Source: Diploptera punctata (taxonomy: Eukaryota; Arthropoda; Insecta; Blattodea; Blaberidae). From it: 64,000 nucleotides of DNA. The stretch spans positions 358,001 through 422,000 of the forward strand of contig JASPKZ010007285.1 in the NCBI GenBank assembly GCA_030220185.1, given 5' to 3'. The translations under genes and the position numbers were made by a program. Of this stretch, positions 33,123 to 44,147 are shown one piece after another; the stretch's first letter is position 1; every line of letters begins with the position of its first letter. A model generated the notes under the pieces. The model did not search any database and was not told the DNA's origin. It saw only the letters and a program-made list of their open reading frames with translations.

Positions 33123-33416
33123 ATCCATAGTAATTCCGCCCGAAGGCAGGTCCTTCACTGCAATCATAGCATTTTCATGCTATTCTTGCAGCTTTACTAG
33201 GGAATTGTAGGTGTGGTAGCATCCCGTTGCTTTCTACACCGGTGAAGGATGATGATGATGATAATGAAAATGATGATGATGATGATGATGATAATGATGC
33301 CCATATGATTTCGAGGACCGTATGGGCTTTAAAGTTTTCCTGACATTTGTCTTACAGGTGAGGGCCCGCTGCGTGACAAGGCAGCACGCAACCTCGAGAC
33401 CACAGCGGTGGACTAT
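33123..33416 (-). mobile_element. SINE-3
   Basis: The minus strand retains the A-box region GCTGTGGTCTCGAGGTTGCG, but the B-box part is deleted (ACGCAGCGGGCCCTCACCTG). The centre is GAT-rich and the end reads GGGCGGAATTACTATGG. Confidence 0.8.
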
Positions 33417-33439
33417 ATATATATATATATACATATAAA

Positions 33440-33842
33440 TTAAGGTTAGTAATGGCTGTTCCTGTATTGATGTATGGATCAGAATGTTGGACGATCACTA
33501 AAAGACAAGAACAAAGATTGGAAGCAGCTGAGATGCGATCTTTATGAAATATAGCAGGATATACTCTGCTGGATAAGAAAAGAAATGAAGATATAAGAAA
33601 TGAACTAAATATTTTCAAACTTACAGACCGAATAATTAAATATAGGAACGACTGGAAAGAACATATTGATAGAATGCCAGAAGGAATATTTCCAAAATTA
33701 TTGCTAAATTATAAACCGCACGGAAGGAGAAATGTTGGTCGCCCACACAGAAGATGGTCTGAACATTTTTAACAATTCTAGCTTTCATTAAAACCAGAAC
33801 GAGCCAACAGGCTTAATCCCTGGATGATGATGATGATGATGA
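33440..33842 (+). mobile_element. LINE-H-like C-terminal fragment with (GAT)n tail
   Basis: MAVPVLMYGSECWTITKR, LEAAEMRSL then a stop, IAGYTLLDKKRNEDIRNELN, GRRNVGRPHRRW. It ends AACAGGCTTAATCCCTGG plus GAT repeats. A minus-strand relative is at 41.54-41.90 kb. Confidence 0.83.
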
Positions 33843-33844
33843 TA

Positions 33845-34543
33845 AATTAATGTTTGTTTGTTTGTTGATTTGTTTGTTTGTTCGTACTTCATGCGCGGCC
33901 ATACTGTTGATCCGATTGTGATGGGGCTTATTGTAAAATGTTCAGGAAATTCCCGGGATGAACATAGGCCATAAGAGAGTTGTGATACTCAAGTCCTACA
34001 CCCTTAAAAATCGCCCTTTGTAGTGGAAAATTGAAAAAAAAAAGTATCTTTTTGGAGGCTTAAATGGCTTACGCTGCCTAACACATGCTGTCGAGAATTT
34101 TTTGTAGAGCTTTTGAGATTTTTAATTCTGTGTACATTAATGTTGTGTATTTGTTATGGTTTAGGCAGCGTAAGCCATTTAAGCGTCCAAAAACGTACTT
34201 TATTTCAATTTTCACGTATAACTCACAATAACCGTTTTTGTCTTTCATTGATGCCAAGAAGATCGAGACAAGTACATATAATTCCTGTGCAAGTATAGCA
34301 GCACATGGCAGGTATTCTTTTACGAATAACTCACAATAACGAATTTTTTCTTTTAGCTCATTTATGCCAAGAAGATCGAGATAAGTAGATTCCCTGGCAA
34401 CGCCGGGTAATCAGTACGGGGAATCTTAAAATAATTACGATATACATTTATAATTATGTTTCCTTTAGCTTATTCAACTAAGCATAAAAGCATATTAATT
34501 TTCATTTATTTAGGCGTAGCAGTGTACGCCAGATATTAGCTAG
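33845..34543 (+). mobile_element. Helitron-like element with 3' hairpin and CTAG end
   Basis: The 3' end has an 18-nt hairpin (GGCGTA/TACGCC at 34513-34530), nine bases, then CTAG (34540-34543) followed by T, matching the Helitron 3' rule (hairpin, CTRR, host T). The interior is non-coding and includes inverted blocks around GGCTTACGCTGCCTAA and TTAGGCAGCGTAAGCC. The 5' TC end is not certain. A decayed relative is at 43.55-44.03 kb. Confidence 0.6.
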
Positions 34544-34558
34544 TAGGGAATGAATGGA

Positions 34559-35503
34559 CCCTCCATGGTATCTTTACCTTGTCGTGATGGAGTGGCTTGC
34601 GTGCTTAACCCTTAAATTAAAAATGTATCTTATAAGATACATCAATTGGTTTCATTCATTTAACAATTTTAATAAAAACAGATGAAAACTAACAAGAAAA
34701 GATTACTCAATTGTTTTAGAATTTCACAATATACCTAAAAATAACAGTTACGCATAATTTCGTTTTCACTGCGGTCCGCCATATTTAAATAACCGACTCG
34801 AGAAATTCGTGTTTTGCGAATTTAAGGGTTAAATGATCCTGAGAGCTATGCCGGCGGTAGCATTGCTGCCGATAGGGTTACCCATGCCGGACTGGTCGAA
34901 GGTGGTAAGCCAGACGAAAAAAGTACCTTGGGCGAAAGAGTGACGATCTTTCACCGTAAAAATACAACCGTCAAGAAATGCGGACATGGGTTCATCTGGG
35001 GTAAAATTTTCCGTCAAATAGTCCCCCATTCGGTTCTCCGGGCGGGGAATACTTCAGGGAACCCATGCCAAAGGCTCAAACACAGGGACATGTTTCTAGG
35101 AACATGGAATGTTAGGACTTTATACGAAAAATGTTTGGACCAAAGAGAGATGAACAGACAGGTGAATGGAGAAGACTTCATAACAATGAACTACATGGTC
35201 TTTATAGGAAGCCAGATATAATAAGAACAGTTAAGTCTCGTAGACTGCGATGGGCTGGACATGTTGCACGTATGGGGAATGAAAGACGTGCATGGAAGCT
35301 TCTTGTAGGAAAGCCAGAGGGAAAACGCCCAGGTAGACCAAGAATGAGGTGGGAGAACAACATTAACTATGATTTGAGGGAAGTAGATTATACAGGGAAT
35401 GATTGGAAAGCATTAGCTCAGGATAGGGATGTATGGAGAGCTTATGTCCGCGCGGCCATGAACCTACGGGTTCGATAGTGCAAGTGAGTAAGTAAGTAAG
35501 TAA
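34559..35503 (+). mobile_element. LINE-A copy with both ends but internal deletion, 13-bp TSD
   Basis: The 5' leader (CCCTCCATGGTATCTTTACC) and the start of the apurinic endonuclease domain (MFLGTWNVRTLYE, about 35090-35128) are joined to the C-terminus from MFGPKRDEQTGEWR to AAMNLRVR (35131-35478). The RT is deleted. The tail is GTAA repeats. The TSD GGGAATGAATGGA is at 34546-34558 and 35504-35516. A piggyBac-type MITE splits the leader. Confidence 0.9.
34609..34828. mobile_element. piggyBac-type MITE, 220 bp, TTAA TSD
   Basis: Terminal inverted repeats CCCTTAAATT/AATTTAAGGG are flanked by TTAA at 34605-34608 and 34829-34832. The empty site is visible in the LINE-A leader at 57346-57357 (GTGCTTAAATGATC). 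It contains a 20-bp perfect palindrome (ATGTATCTTATAAGATACAT) near 34624. Non-coding. Confidence 0.9.
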
Positions 35504-35600
35504 GGGAATGAATGGAAAATATTAGCTCAGGATAGGGATGTATGGACAAATTTTGTCCCCGCGGCCATGAAGCTATATATTAGTTATACCAATGAGTTGA
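35504..35600 (+). mobile_element. Older LINE-A tail (target of later insertions)
   Basis: TAGCTCAGGATAGGGATGTA and CGGCCATGAAGCTA continue a LINE-A 3' end. Its upstream part is displaced by the Helitron-like element and LINE-A. Confidence 0.7.
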
Positions 35601-35960
35601 TTATGAATAATGCACGCCACTGACTCATCTCAAAATGAGGGATTGAAGATCCCGATCGAGCAAACCATTCCTGTACAGGTGACTGGTTTAAATCGTGGTA
35701 CCGAATGCTAATGGCGACTGAATCACTCTGTATTCTCGTTTTACATTCAGCAAAATAAGTGATTAAGTTTTATATTGCAGTAAATAGGGGCAATAAACTC
35801 CTGTAGAGACTCTACAAGCATATCGCAGGACAGTTGTAGTTAAAAATACAATAATTATCTGCTCCATTCGTCCGAACAGAAACATCAATTGGCGTATTCA
35901 ATCGTTTCTAATGTTTCAAGTACCTAATTATATAAATTCGTTCTTTTTACACGCTTTATA
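35601..35960. other. No recognisable feature
   Basis: Nothing assignable. Confidence 0.4.
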
Positions 35961-35967
35961 TTAGCTT

Positions 35968-36305
35968 GACCTGTATCTATCTATGTAACTGAATCTTTCA
36001 TCGCATTTTTCACCCACTTAAAATAATTGGATCGACTTGAAATCTTGTATACTTGTAAAGGACCCGTGACAATACAATAATTTCATATGTATTTTCTAAA
36101 ATCCTGGCCAGAATCAACAGAAAATAAAAAAAAAGTGTCTTTGTATTTATGTAACGGAATCTTTGAACACGATTTTCACCCACTTAGAAACGTGGGATAG
36201 ATTTGAAACTTTGTATACTTGTAAAGGACCCGTGACAATACAATGATTTCATATTCATCATCTAAAATCCTGGCCAGAATCATCAGAAAATCGAAAAAAG
36301 TTTTT
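35968..36305. repeat. Tandem duplication, two units of about 168 bp
   Basis: Both units contain CTTGTATACTTGTAAAGGACC, CGTGACAATACAAT and AAATCCTGGCCAGAATCA, with about 10-15% divergence by eye. Non-coding. Confidence 0.85.
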
Positions 36306-36559
36306 TTTTTGTATTTATTTACAGTACTACCCACCCATTTCACATGTCCTATAAATTTAAATAACCTATGTCATTCAGTACTGCCAATTTTCTAAATATT
36401 ACCATTTCAACCTATATTTAGAAGTTTCAAATATTGTTAATTCGGTACAAAATAATGTGTCTGTAATCATTACCTATTTATATTGGAACAATTTATTGAC
36501 TGATTGATTGATGATGATTGGTCACAATTCGTACCACTGCGAGGACTTCCCTAATAGGA

Positions 36560-37575
36560 TGTTTCTTAACCAGACAGCAAATGGGAGTCAATGGCCAATC
36601 ACATTTCAATGAATTTTGATTTACAACCAATCACAGTCGTGTTTCGTCTCGAATTTATGAACCGAAGTTTATCACATTAAAGAAAGCTTCTATTTAACGT
36701 TCTGAATAGGTCATAGCATTATTTTGTAGTGACTGACTCTCTCAGAAATACGGCTACCAGAGATGGGCAGGACATGTTGCACGTATGGGGAATGAAAGAC
36801 GTGCATGGAAACTTCTTGTAGGAAAGCCAGAAGGAAAACGCCCAGTTGGTAGACCAAGAATGAGGTGGGAGAACAACATTAACTATGATTTGAGGGAAGT
36901 AGATTATACAGGGAATGATTGGAAAGCATTAGCTCAGGATAGGGATGTATGGAGAGCTTATGTCCGTGCGGCCATGAACCTACGGGTTCGATAGTGCCAG
37001 TGAGTAAGTAAGTAAGTAAGTAAGATTGTATATACAGTGCATGGATGTCAGCAGATAGCGCATGCGGGAGTTAATATAAAAACATTTCTAGTAATTGATT
37101 ATACCACAAAAAAAAGAAACCACTGCTTGCACTTTCTTAAACGAATTATTTTCCAGAAAATGACGTTGCAGAAAAATATAATTGATATATTTACATCATA
37201 GGACATCAGAAATTAATTAATATCTACGAGTATATCGTTGATTATAAATTTCTCCACTGGGGTGCATTCTTACAACATTGCGTCCTTTGCCAATAAATAA
37301 TATGATCTAGTTGCAGTGATGAACAAAATAAGCAAATGAAACGTACCAATCGTTTCTCATTTGTTTTCAAACATCGCAGTTTTACATTAAATATATAGAT
37401 ATTTTAAAATAACTATAGTTAAATAATGATTTGTGAGTAAACAATATAATTTTATTCTTTAAATAGTCCTGACAAATGCCGCTCTTGATTTCCAAATTCT
37501 CTAGATAAATTCACTCCACACTTCGTGAGTAGTGAATTTATCGATAATTTGGAAATCACTCGTGGCATTACTTAT
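36560..37575 (+). repeat. Repeat Z copy C interrupted by LINE-A
   Basis: Z sequence runs from CAGCAAATGGGAGTCAATGG to GGCATTACTT. LINE-A is inserted at 36765-37024 between ATACGGCTACC and ATTGTATATAC, which are adjacent in the copy at 62.1-62.8 kb. The 3' hairpin (TAAATTCACT/AGTGAATTTA) is well kept. Confidence 0.82.
36765..37024 (+). mobile_element. LINE-A 3' fragment in repeat Z
   Basis: The last 80 codons of LINE-A (ARMGNERRAWKLL to AAMNLRVR) are open with a (GTAA)n tail; severely 5'-truncated and apparently recent. Confidence 0.9.
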
Positions 37576-37769
37576 GATAAATTTAATTATGATTATTTCC
37601 CTATATCTTACGTTACGAATGGCATATAGTAAGAATACATGGGCAACCCTTCTGCTACCGCCCGCATAGCCCTCGGGGACATTTTGGCACTCAAACCAAG
37701 CCACGACGTCAAGGTAAATATACCATGGAGGATTCTAAGGTCCAATACTATAAGAACATTTGAATGATT

Positions 37770-38515
37770 CAGATCGAGCAAGGAAATAAAACTAAATATA
37801 TGGTCACACGTAGAAATACATTATATAATGGAAATGGACAGCTAATGACAAATGAGGGAAATTTTGAGGAAGTGGCTGAATTCAAATACCTAGGAACAAT
37901 AATCACTAATAGGAATGAGATGCACAAAGAAATTAAACATAGGCTCAATTCTGGAAATGCGTGCTATTATGCATTGCAGAGACTCTTGATGTCCCAACTC
38001 CTTTCAAAAAACGTTAAACTGAAAATATATAAAACTATTATTCTACCAGTTATGTTATATGGGTGCGAAACATGCACTCTTACTTTAATGGAGGAAAGGA
38101 GATTACAAGTATTTGAGAATAAAATACCTAGGAAAATTTTTGGACCAAAGAGAGGTGAACAGACAGGTGAATGGAGAAGACTACATAACAATGAACTACA
38201 TGGTCTTTATAGGAAGCCAGATATAATAAGAACAGTTAAGTCTCGTAGACTGCGATAGGCAGGACATGTTGCACGTATGGGGAGTAAAAGACTTGCATGG
38301 AATCTTCTTGTAGGAACGCCAGAGGGAAAACGCCCAGTTGGTAGACAAAGATTGAGGTGGGAGAATAACATTAACTATGATTTGAGGGAAGTAGATTATA
38401 CAGGGAATGATTGGAAAGCATGAGCTCAGGATATGGATGTATAGAGAGCTTGTGTCCGCGCGGCCATGAACCTACGGGTTCGATAGTGCCAGTGAGTAAG
38501 TAAGTCAGTAAGATC
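37770..38515 (+). mobile_element. LINE-A RT thumb and C-terminus
   Basis: One open frame from TKYMVTRRNTLYNGN (after RT motif C) through MLYGCETCTL and VFENKIPRKIFGPKR to VKSRRLR, then a stop (tgcgaTAG) and the remaining C-terminus. It ends in GTAA repeats. About 250 codons of homology, one nonsense change and later decay. Confidence 0.9.
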
Positions 38516-38837
38516 GAGCAAGGAATCCCTGGAAGGAGCAGATTTGAATTCTGGTGAAGTAACAAGCCAAATGTCCTAAACCTGCATGCTAACTGTGATA
38601 CAAGTAGACTGATTATTTATCCCACAGACCGGTAAAATTGTCTCTTGCTGCCAGTGTTACTAACAGAAATATTGTTCCTCTTTTGAAATTAAAATTCCTA
38701 ATGAGATGTATCTCCGCAAATTAACTTATTTGACAAAGAATATAATAATTCAACAATGTGCGATCGATATGGTACAGCAAGAAATACAAATAGAAAACAA
38801 CTTGAAAATTGCCAGAAAAAAAGAAAGGCTAGTTCTG

Positions 38838-39087
38838 TTGCACGTATGGGGAATGCAAGACTTGCATGGAAGCTTGTTGTAGGAAAGCCACAGGGGAAAC
38901 GCCCAGTTGGTAGACACAGAATGAGGTGGGAGAATAACATTAACTATGATTTGAGGGAAGTAGATTATACAGGGAATGATTGGAAAGCATTAGCTCAGGA
39001 TAGGGATGTATAGAGAGCTTGTGTCCGCGCGGCCATGAACCTACGGGTTCGATAGTGCCAGTGAGTAAGTAAGTAAGTAAGTAAGTT
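38838..39087 (+). mobile_element. LINE-A 3' fragment
   Basis: VARMGNARLAWKLVVGKPQG to LAQDRDV, stop, then the terminal block and (GTAA)n tail. Confidence 0.88.
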
Positions 39088-39324
39088 GCTCTAAAAAATA
39101 TTAAATGCTGTATAAAGAATCTGCATTATTGTTAATAGATATTTCTCATACAATTATCTATTATTGATTTTTCGCAAGCCCAAAGAGATTTAACTATAAA
39201 AATATACTATTTATAACTATACAGAAGGCTTAGAAATCGCCCGGAAGAAAGATGGGAATACACAATCTAACATTTGGTAAATATTAAACATTATAATTAT
39301 TTTTAGCTTCTGATGTTGTATTAT

Positions 39325-39651
39325 ATGTCCCGCGCCGTAGTCGAGCGGTTAAGGTAGGAAGACTTGCGCTGGTTCGAGTCTCCATGGGGGAAGAAATTTT
39401 CTCATGGTAGTTCGGCCAGTATGGGACCGGTGCCCACCCAGCATCGTGAGGCAATTGGGTAGCTACAATAAGTAGCGGCTCCAGGTTGAGGAACCAGCTA
39501 TAACGGCTGGGGGACTCGACATGCTAACCACATGTCACCCCTACACTGGCTGTTGATCATCTACCTCTGTGATTGACACATGTGGATGTGAAGGGCCAGC
39601 AGCCGGCTGGTAAAAGGGCAACCGCTGAAAAAGTGGAAAGACCCTCAATCG
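39325..39651 (+). mobile_element. SINE-2, tRNA-derived, full length with 13-bp TSD
   Basis: A-box CGTAGTCGAGCGGTTAAGG and B-box TGGTTCGAGTCTCC. It ends GACCCTCAATCG. The TSD GATGTTGTATTAT is at 39312-39324 and 39652-39664. Near-identical to the copy in Tigger. Confidence 0.9.
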
Positions 39652-39664
39652 GATGTTGTATTAT

Positions 39665-40428
39665 TCGCTAAATAGTCACTCCAAATCCAACGCGAGGTTG
39701 AGTTTTTCATTAGACAAAATCACTCGCGACTTTGTCCCTCATGATTTTTCTCAGAAAAATACAACCTCTTGTTAGATTACTGTTGATATCGTTTTAACAT
39801 GAAACTATTTAATTATTACCAACGCAATGACTAACTTAAAAACATTCCCAGTTAAAAATTAGAAATGTACCTCTTGAATATAAGATTAATTTTTGTTTGC
39901 AATGTTCTAGAGTTGGTTAAATTTAATTTCGTTAAGTTGATAACTGGGATATAGCGTACATTTTTGAAGAGGAAGAAGCTCGCAGGCACAGAAACAAAAA
40001 ACACACTGCACTAATTAATTGAAATGTCATTTTAATCAGCTTTGTACGCAGCGTCATGCTTGCTTACTCTACAATTCTTCCACGTAATTAAAAATAAAAA
40101 TGTACCTCAGTGATACCAACTGCTGCAGAGACCGTCAATTGTTCACGTGACATTCAACAATGAATTATAAATTTCCTATGTTCACTTGCTTTTTTTATAT
40201 AATTGCTCAACAAAGCGCACGCACAAAGTTCAGTTGTGTTGAAAACACGATTAGCGCCATCTGTTAACAAGTGTCACAACATTGTTAAGTACACTTCTAA
40301 CAACTAATTTTACAATCACGTGATTTTTTTAAATATACATGCGTTTTAAAATAAAAAATAACTATTCTAAATACAAATAACTGAAATATGCTATAAGCCG
40401 GATGCATGGAAAATGCATATTATGTAAA
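39665..40428. other. No recognisable feature
   Basis: AT-rich, no assignable content. Confidence 0.45.
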
Positions 40429-40430
40429 TA

Positions 40431-41104
40431 CAGTGTGATTATAAAGTCCCAGTACATTTTAAATAAATCGCTTACATATCGTATTTATGTTACAGCCATT
40501 CGAAAGATACAAATATGTTCACCATTGAAGAGCGGATAGAGATTGTTGCTGCGCGTTTAAGAGGCCAGTCGTACGAAGAAGTTAGAGACTGATTCCAAAG
40601 GAAACCATCACGGGAGATGTGTATCTTGATATGTTGCAACTTTTCTTACAGCCACAGTTACAGCAAGATGGTATCATTGATACAGTGGTGTTACAACAAG
40701 ATGGAGCACCACCACACTTTGCTCTGGCTATACGCGGGTGTCTCAATGACAGGTTTCCCAAAAGGTGGATTGGAAGGGCATCTCCTCGTATCTGGGCACC
40801 TCGTTCGCCAGACCTCACACCCCTGGACTTTTTTGCTTGGGGGTTCATCAAGCAACAGGTGTACAGAACCAAGTTTCCTAATCTGCAAGTGCTGAAAGAA
40901 CGCATACGCCAAGCGAGTGAAATGATTACAGAGGATATGTTGGTGCATGTTTTCCGGGAGACGCGACGGTTCGTTGGGAAACATGTTTTGAGATTGATGA
41001 AAGTTATGTTGAACACTAACTTGATAGTAGAAACTACCTTATAATTTTTGTTTTATTTGCGCTACGTTATCCACAAAATGTACTGGGACTTTATAATCAC
41101 ACTG
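40431..41104 (+). mobile_element. Tc1/mariner-type element, internally deleted, perfect 30-bp TIRs
   Basis: Left CAGTGTGATTATAAAGTCCC and its exact right counterpart form 30-bp perfect terminal inverted repeats, with TA at 40429-40430 and 41105-41106. The transposase start (MFTIEERIEIVAARLRGQSY, 40515) stops after 24 codons. A second frame from 40619 carries VVLQQDGAPPHFA and WAPRSPDLTPLDFFAWG, then the C-terminus to about 41044. The D of QQDGAPPH is the second catalytic aspartate, and SPDLTPLDFF holds the third acidic site. The first catalytic Asp region is deleted, so it is non-autonomous. Confidence 0.92.
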
Positions 41105-41106
41105 TA

Positions 41107-41530
41107 GAATGATTAGGCGTCAGTTACCGTTAAATAAAACAATTTACCATAAACAATTTAATTACGTAAGAACCCTGACACATTCAAATTGATATAACCA
41201 CAGAGAATTTACATCCAGAGGACAAACTGCGTTGTCCACAGACGAAGTGAATGAAAGCAGTAGGTATTTCATACGTCATGAGAGTTCCTTTATTCTCATG
41301 TAGAATGTCATTATATCGCTTGCAATTCCCCGTGCCCCCCTTCGTCCTTTGCTTTCATTCTCTTCGTCTGTGTATTATACAGTGACACCTAAAAATTGCG
41401 AGGAACTACAACGAACGAAGGAGTGGTAGCGTTTTTAGTTTAGAGTAACAGAATTTGTAACTAATGAAACATATACAAGGCACACGGCGATCACAGAGCA
41501 CTCGGAATTATGGGAAATTAGCCATTTTGT
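41107..41530. other. No recognisable feature
   Basis: Nothing assignable. Confidence 0.4.
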
Positions 41531-41535
41531 AAATT

Positions 41536-41900
41536 AAATTCCATCATCATCATCATCATCCAGGGATTAAGCCTGTTGGCTCGTTCCGGTTTCATGAAAA
41601 CTAGAATTGTTAAAATTGTTCAGACCACCTTCTGGGTGGGCGACCAAAATTTCTCCTTCCGTGCGGTTTATAATTTAACAATCATTTTTGAAATCGTTAT
41701 TCTGGCATTCTATCAATATGTTCTTTCGAGGCGTTCCTATATTTAATTATTCGGTCTGTAAGTTTGAAAATATTTAGTTCCTTTCTTATATCTTCATTTC
41801 TTTTCTTATCCAGCAGAATATATCCTTGTCTACTTCTTAAAAATTTCATCTCAGCTGCTTCCAATCGAATTTCTGATGTATATATTGTACAGGCTGCAAT
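41536..41900 (-). mobile_element. LINE-H-like C-terminal fragment
   Basis: The minus strand ends AACAGGCTTAATCCCTGG plus GAT repeats (plus-strand ATC run 41542-41562). The coding residues match 33.5-33.8 kb (ERAN tail, GRRNFGRP-type block, KRNEDIRKELN). Confidence 0.75.
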
Positions 41901-42390
41901 ACTTTATATGGGAAAGTATTTTTTTTTTTTTTTTGCTTCCCTGAGGAACCTTAAGGGTAACTATTTATATTATATCTACTAATTCATAATTTTACCACCA
42001 GACGGTGCTGACTTTGATATTAGTACCACAGCAATATATTAGATGTCAGCAGGTTAGTTCCACACTAGCGCCCGTTGTGGCATGTACGCGAAATTTGCTT
42101 ACTTTCCTATCTATATAATATAGTCTATGGGATATAACCATGAAATTATTGATATACTAGTACAAACATGAAGAAAGAAAAAGACGGATTAACAAACATA
42201 ACCAAACAAAAATAAAACTAAATGGAAAACACATTTAGGCTATTGGCAAAGAAACCATAAAAGTGACGAAAACATTTAAGAAACAGGATTGAAACATAAA
42301 AGTACGTTATAAAATCAAGAATAAATTTAATAAAATTTAATCTCTAATGAAATAGATGAAACTATATATATATATATATACGATGTTTAT
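41901..42390. other. No recognisable feature apart from a poly-T run and (AT)n
   Basis: Poly-T at about 41919-41933 and a TA array at 42365-42381. Confidence 0.5.
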
Positions 42391-42458
42391 TATATAATTT
42401 TTACTTGGTAAGTCAGTAGTCCTCAATTACATTATTAAACTTCAAGTTATTCTAATAT

Positions 42459-42491
42459 GGAGACCTTTCGAAAACAATGTTTCATCTTCTG
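42459..42491 (-). ncRNA. Hammerhead-like motif, foldback 1 left arm (degenerate)
   Basis: Minus: CAGAAGA, GAAAC/GTTTTC stem II with a bulge, GAAA, GGTC (decayed palindrome), U and C. Confidence 0.42.
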
Positions 42492-42533
42492 CGTTTTAAC
42501 TGGAGCTGATGGTGTTATATAGGCTGTAAAACG

Positions 42534-42566
42534 CAGAAGATGAAACATTGCTTTCGAAAGGCCCCC
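42534..42566 (+). ncRNA. Hammerhead-like motif, foldback 1 right arm (degenerate)
   Basis: CAGAAGA, stem II GAAAC/GCTTTC with a bulge, GAAA, GGCC, but the expected U16.1 is C. Confidence 0.4.
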
Positions 42567-42762
42567 ATATTAGAATAACTTGAAGAAGTTTAATAATTTA
42601 TTTGACGACTGACTTACCAAGTAAAAATTATGTAATTAACATCTTATTACATAACCTCAAAGGTGCTTTAATATGAATTTCAAAAGTGTTGATATATTTA
42701 TCGGCTTCCAAAATCTGTTTTCGTAAGACATGAAACCTCCTGGAGTCGGGGAATATATTTAT

Positions 42763-42845
42763 ACATGAAGGAGAAACATCTACAACCAGGAAATTGACTA
42801 TTGGGAGTCGGACGATGTCAAAGACATTAATCAACCGATGATCTA
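42763..42845 (+). repeat. Repeat V copy 1
   Basis: ACATGAAGGAGAAACATCTA, then GACGATGTCAAAGACATTAA, recur at 48570-48670. At both sites V lies shortly downstream of a PLE-end foldback, in the same orientation. Confidence 0.7.
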
Positions 42846-42960
42846 TCTATCTATCTATCAATCAATTGAGTTGGTGTTTACTTGATGAAAATCCATATTT
42901 ATTAATTAAATAAAAAATAAAACGTAGTTTTATTTGATTTTCATATTTATTATATAATTC

Positions 42961-42996
42961 AGTGACAGCTATTTCGGTACACTGTACCTTCTTCAG
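42961..42996 (-). ncRNA. Hammerhead-ribozyme-like motif, foldback 2 left arm
   Basis: Minus: CTGAAGA (canonical CUGANGA), stem II GGTAC/GTACC with AGT loop, GAAA, self-complementary stem III UAGCUG (one G-U), then U and C (42965, 42964). All invariant core bases are present. Stem I is weak. Confidence 0.6.
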
Positions 42997-43434
42997 ACAT
43001 GTTAACAAATTATGAATTGTGTTCCAACTGATCTAAGCAACAATACAACAATATTTATTTAAATTTTTTAATTTAACAAAGGGGATTCATTCAAATCAAG
43101 TTGAGAATTTAACAGTTTTTTACTACTTTTAAATTTATTGTCTCCAAAAGATCTAACTTCTTACCCTTATCACAAATATGTAAAATTTCAAAATGTGGAT
43201 CGAAACAATGATTAAATTGGAATAGGTGGTTAGCATATTTTGAATTTTATAAATTTTCTAAAGTTAGATCTTTTGGAGGCTGTAGAAATTAATAAACTTA
43301 AAAGTAGTAAAAAACTGTTAAATTCTCAACTTGATTTGAATGAATCCCCCTTTGTTAAATTAAAAAATTTAAATAAATATTGTTGTATTGTTACTTAGAT
43401 CAGTTGGAACACAATTCATAATTTGTTAACATGT

Positions 43435-43468
43435 CTGAAGACGGTACAGTGTACCGAAACAGCTATCA
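43435..43468 (+). ncRNA. Hammerhead-ribozyme-like motif, foldback 2 right arm
   Basis: CTGAAGA, GGTAC/GTACC stem II with AGT loop, GAAA, CAGCTA, U and C (43466-43467). The core is intact; stem III has one mismatch. Confidence 0.58.
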
Positions 43469-43549
43469 CTGAATTATATAATAAATATGAAAATCAAATA
43501 AAACTACGTTTTATTTTTATTTAATTAATATATGTGTCTTTCCGTCTAT

Positions 43550-44027
43550 TATGAACTCAAAAACTACTTAACTGATTTTAATGGAGGTCGTAATTTCGAT
43601 AATTTTTGGTATAATTGACACATGTAACGTTACACTATGTACTATAGGGCGGAAGCTAAAAAATAAAAAAAAAAGGGCATCGGTGAACTAAAAATTCGCT
43701 TTTTGGACGCTTAAATGTCTTACGCTGCCTAAACCATAACAAACACACCAAAGGAACATACACAGAATTGAATATATAAAAATATTACAAATGAGTTCGC
43801 GTCAACATATATTTTACGGATAACTCGCAAAAACTATTTTTTGTCTTCCAGCTCATTGATGCCAACAAGATCGGGATAAGTAGATTCCCGGCAACACAAG
43901 GTAATCGGCACGGGGTATCTAAAAAGTAAATATGATAAAATTTATAATAATTTTTTTACTTATTCAAGTAAACATAAAACACATTTAATTTATTTAGATA
44001 TAGCAGCGCACGTCAGGTATTGGCTAG
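43550..44027 (+). mobile_element. Helitron-like element, decayed
   Basis: Shares GGACGCTTAAATG, TTACGCTGCCTAA and GATTCCCGGCAACAC blocks with 33.9-34.5 kb. It ends GGTATTGGCTAG (44027) followed by T. The terminal hairpin is partly lost. Confidence 0.5.
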
Positions 44028-44071
44028 TACGGAAATAAAGGAATCCACAAGATAAATTTCAATAGTTGTGA

Positions 44072-44147
44072 CTATTTAACTCATGCCCCAAATGGTAGTC
44101 AATGACCAATTACGTTTTCATGAATTTTGTTTTATAACTAGTTACAG
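44072..44147 (+). repeat. Repeat Z copy D, 5' part
   Basis: CTATTTAACTCATGCCCC onward; it continues at 45144 after the LINE-C insertion. Confidence 0.8.

Larger units (their letters stand above)
42395..42640. mobile_element. PLE-end foldback 1 (inverted pair of PLE 3' ends)
   Basis: TTACTTGGTAAGTCAGT to CGCAGAAGATG sequence occurs in both orientations around a spacer near 42500-42525. It is the same 3' end as the PLE at 8.62-8.72 kb. Each arm carries the hammerhead-like core. Confidence 0.8.
42900..43530. mobile_element. PLE-end foldback 2, arms of about 260 bp
   Basis: Left arm about 42900-43158 and right arm about 43262-43530 are close reverse complements (shared AAAACGTAGTTTTATTTGAT, AATTCTCAACTTGATTTG, AAAAGATCTAAC). 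Each arm carries a hammerhead-like core. No coding remains. Confidence 0.82.

Noticed and set aside
34113..34298. Open frame with signal-peptide-like N-terminus
   Set aside because: Lies within the non-coding Helitron-like sequence and is not conserved in the copy at 43.6-44.0 kb.
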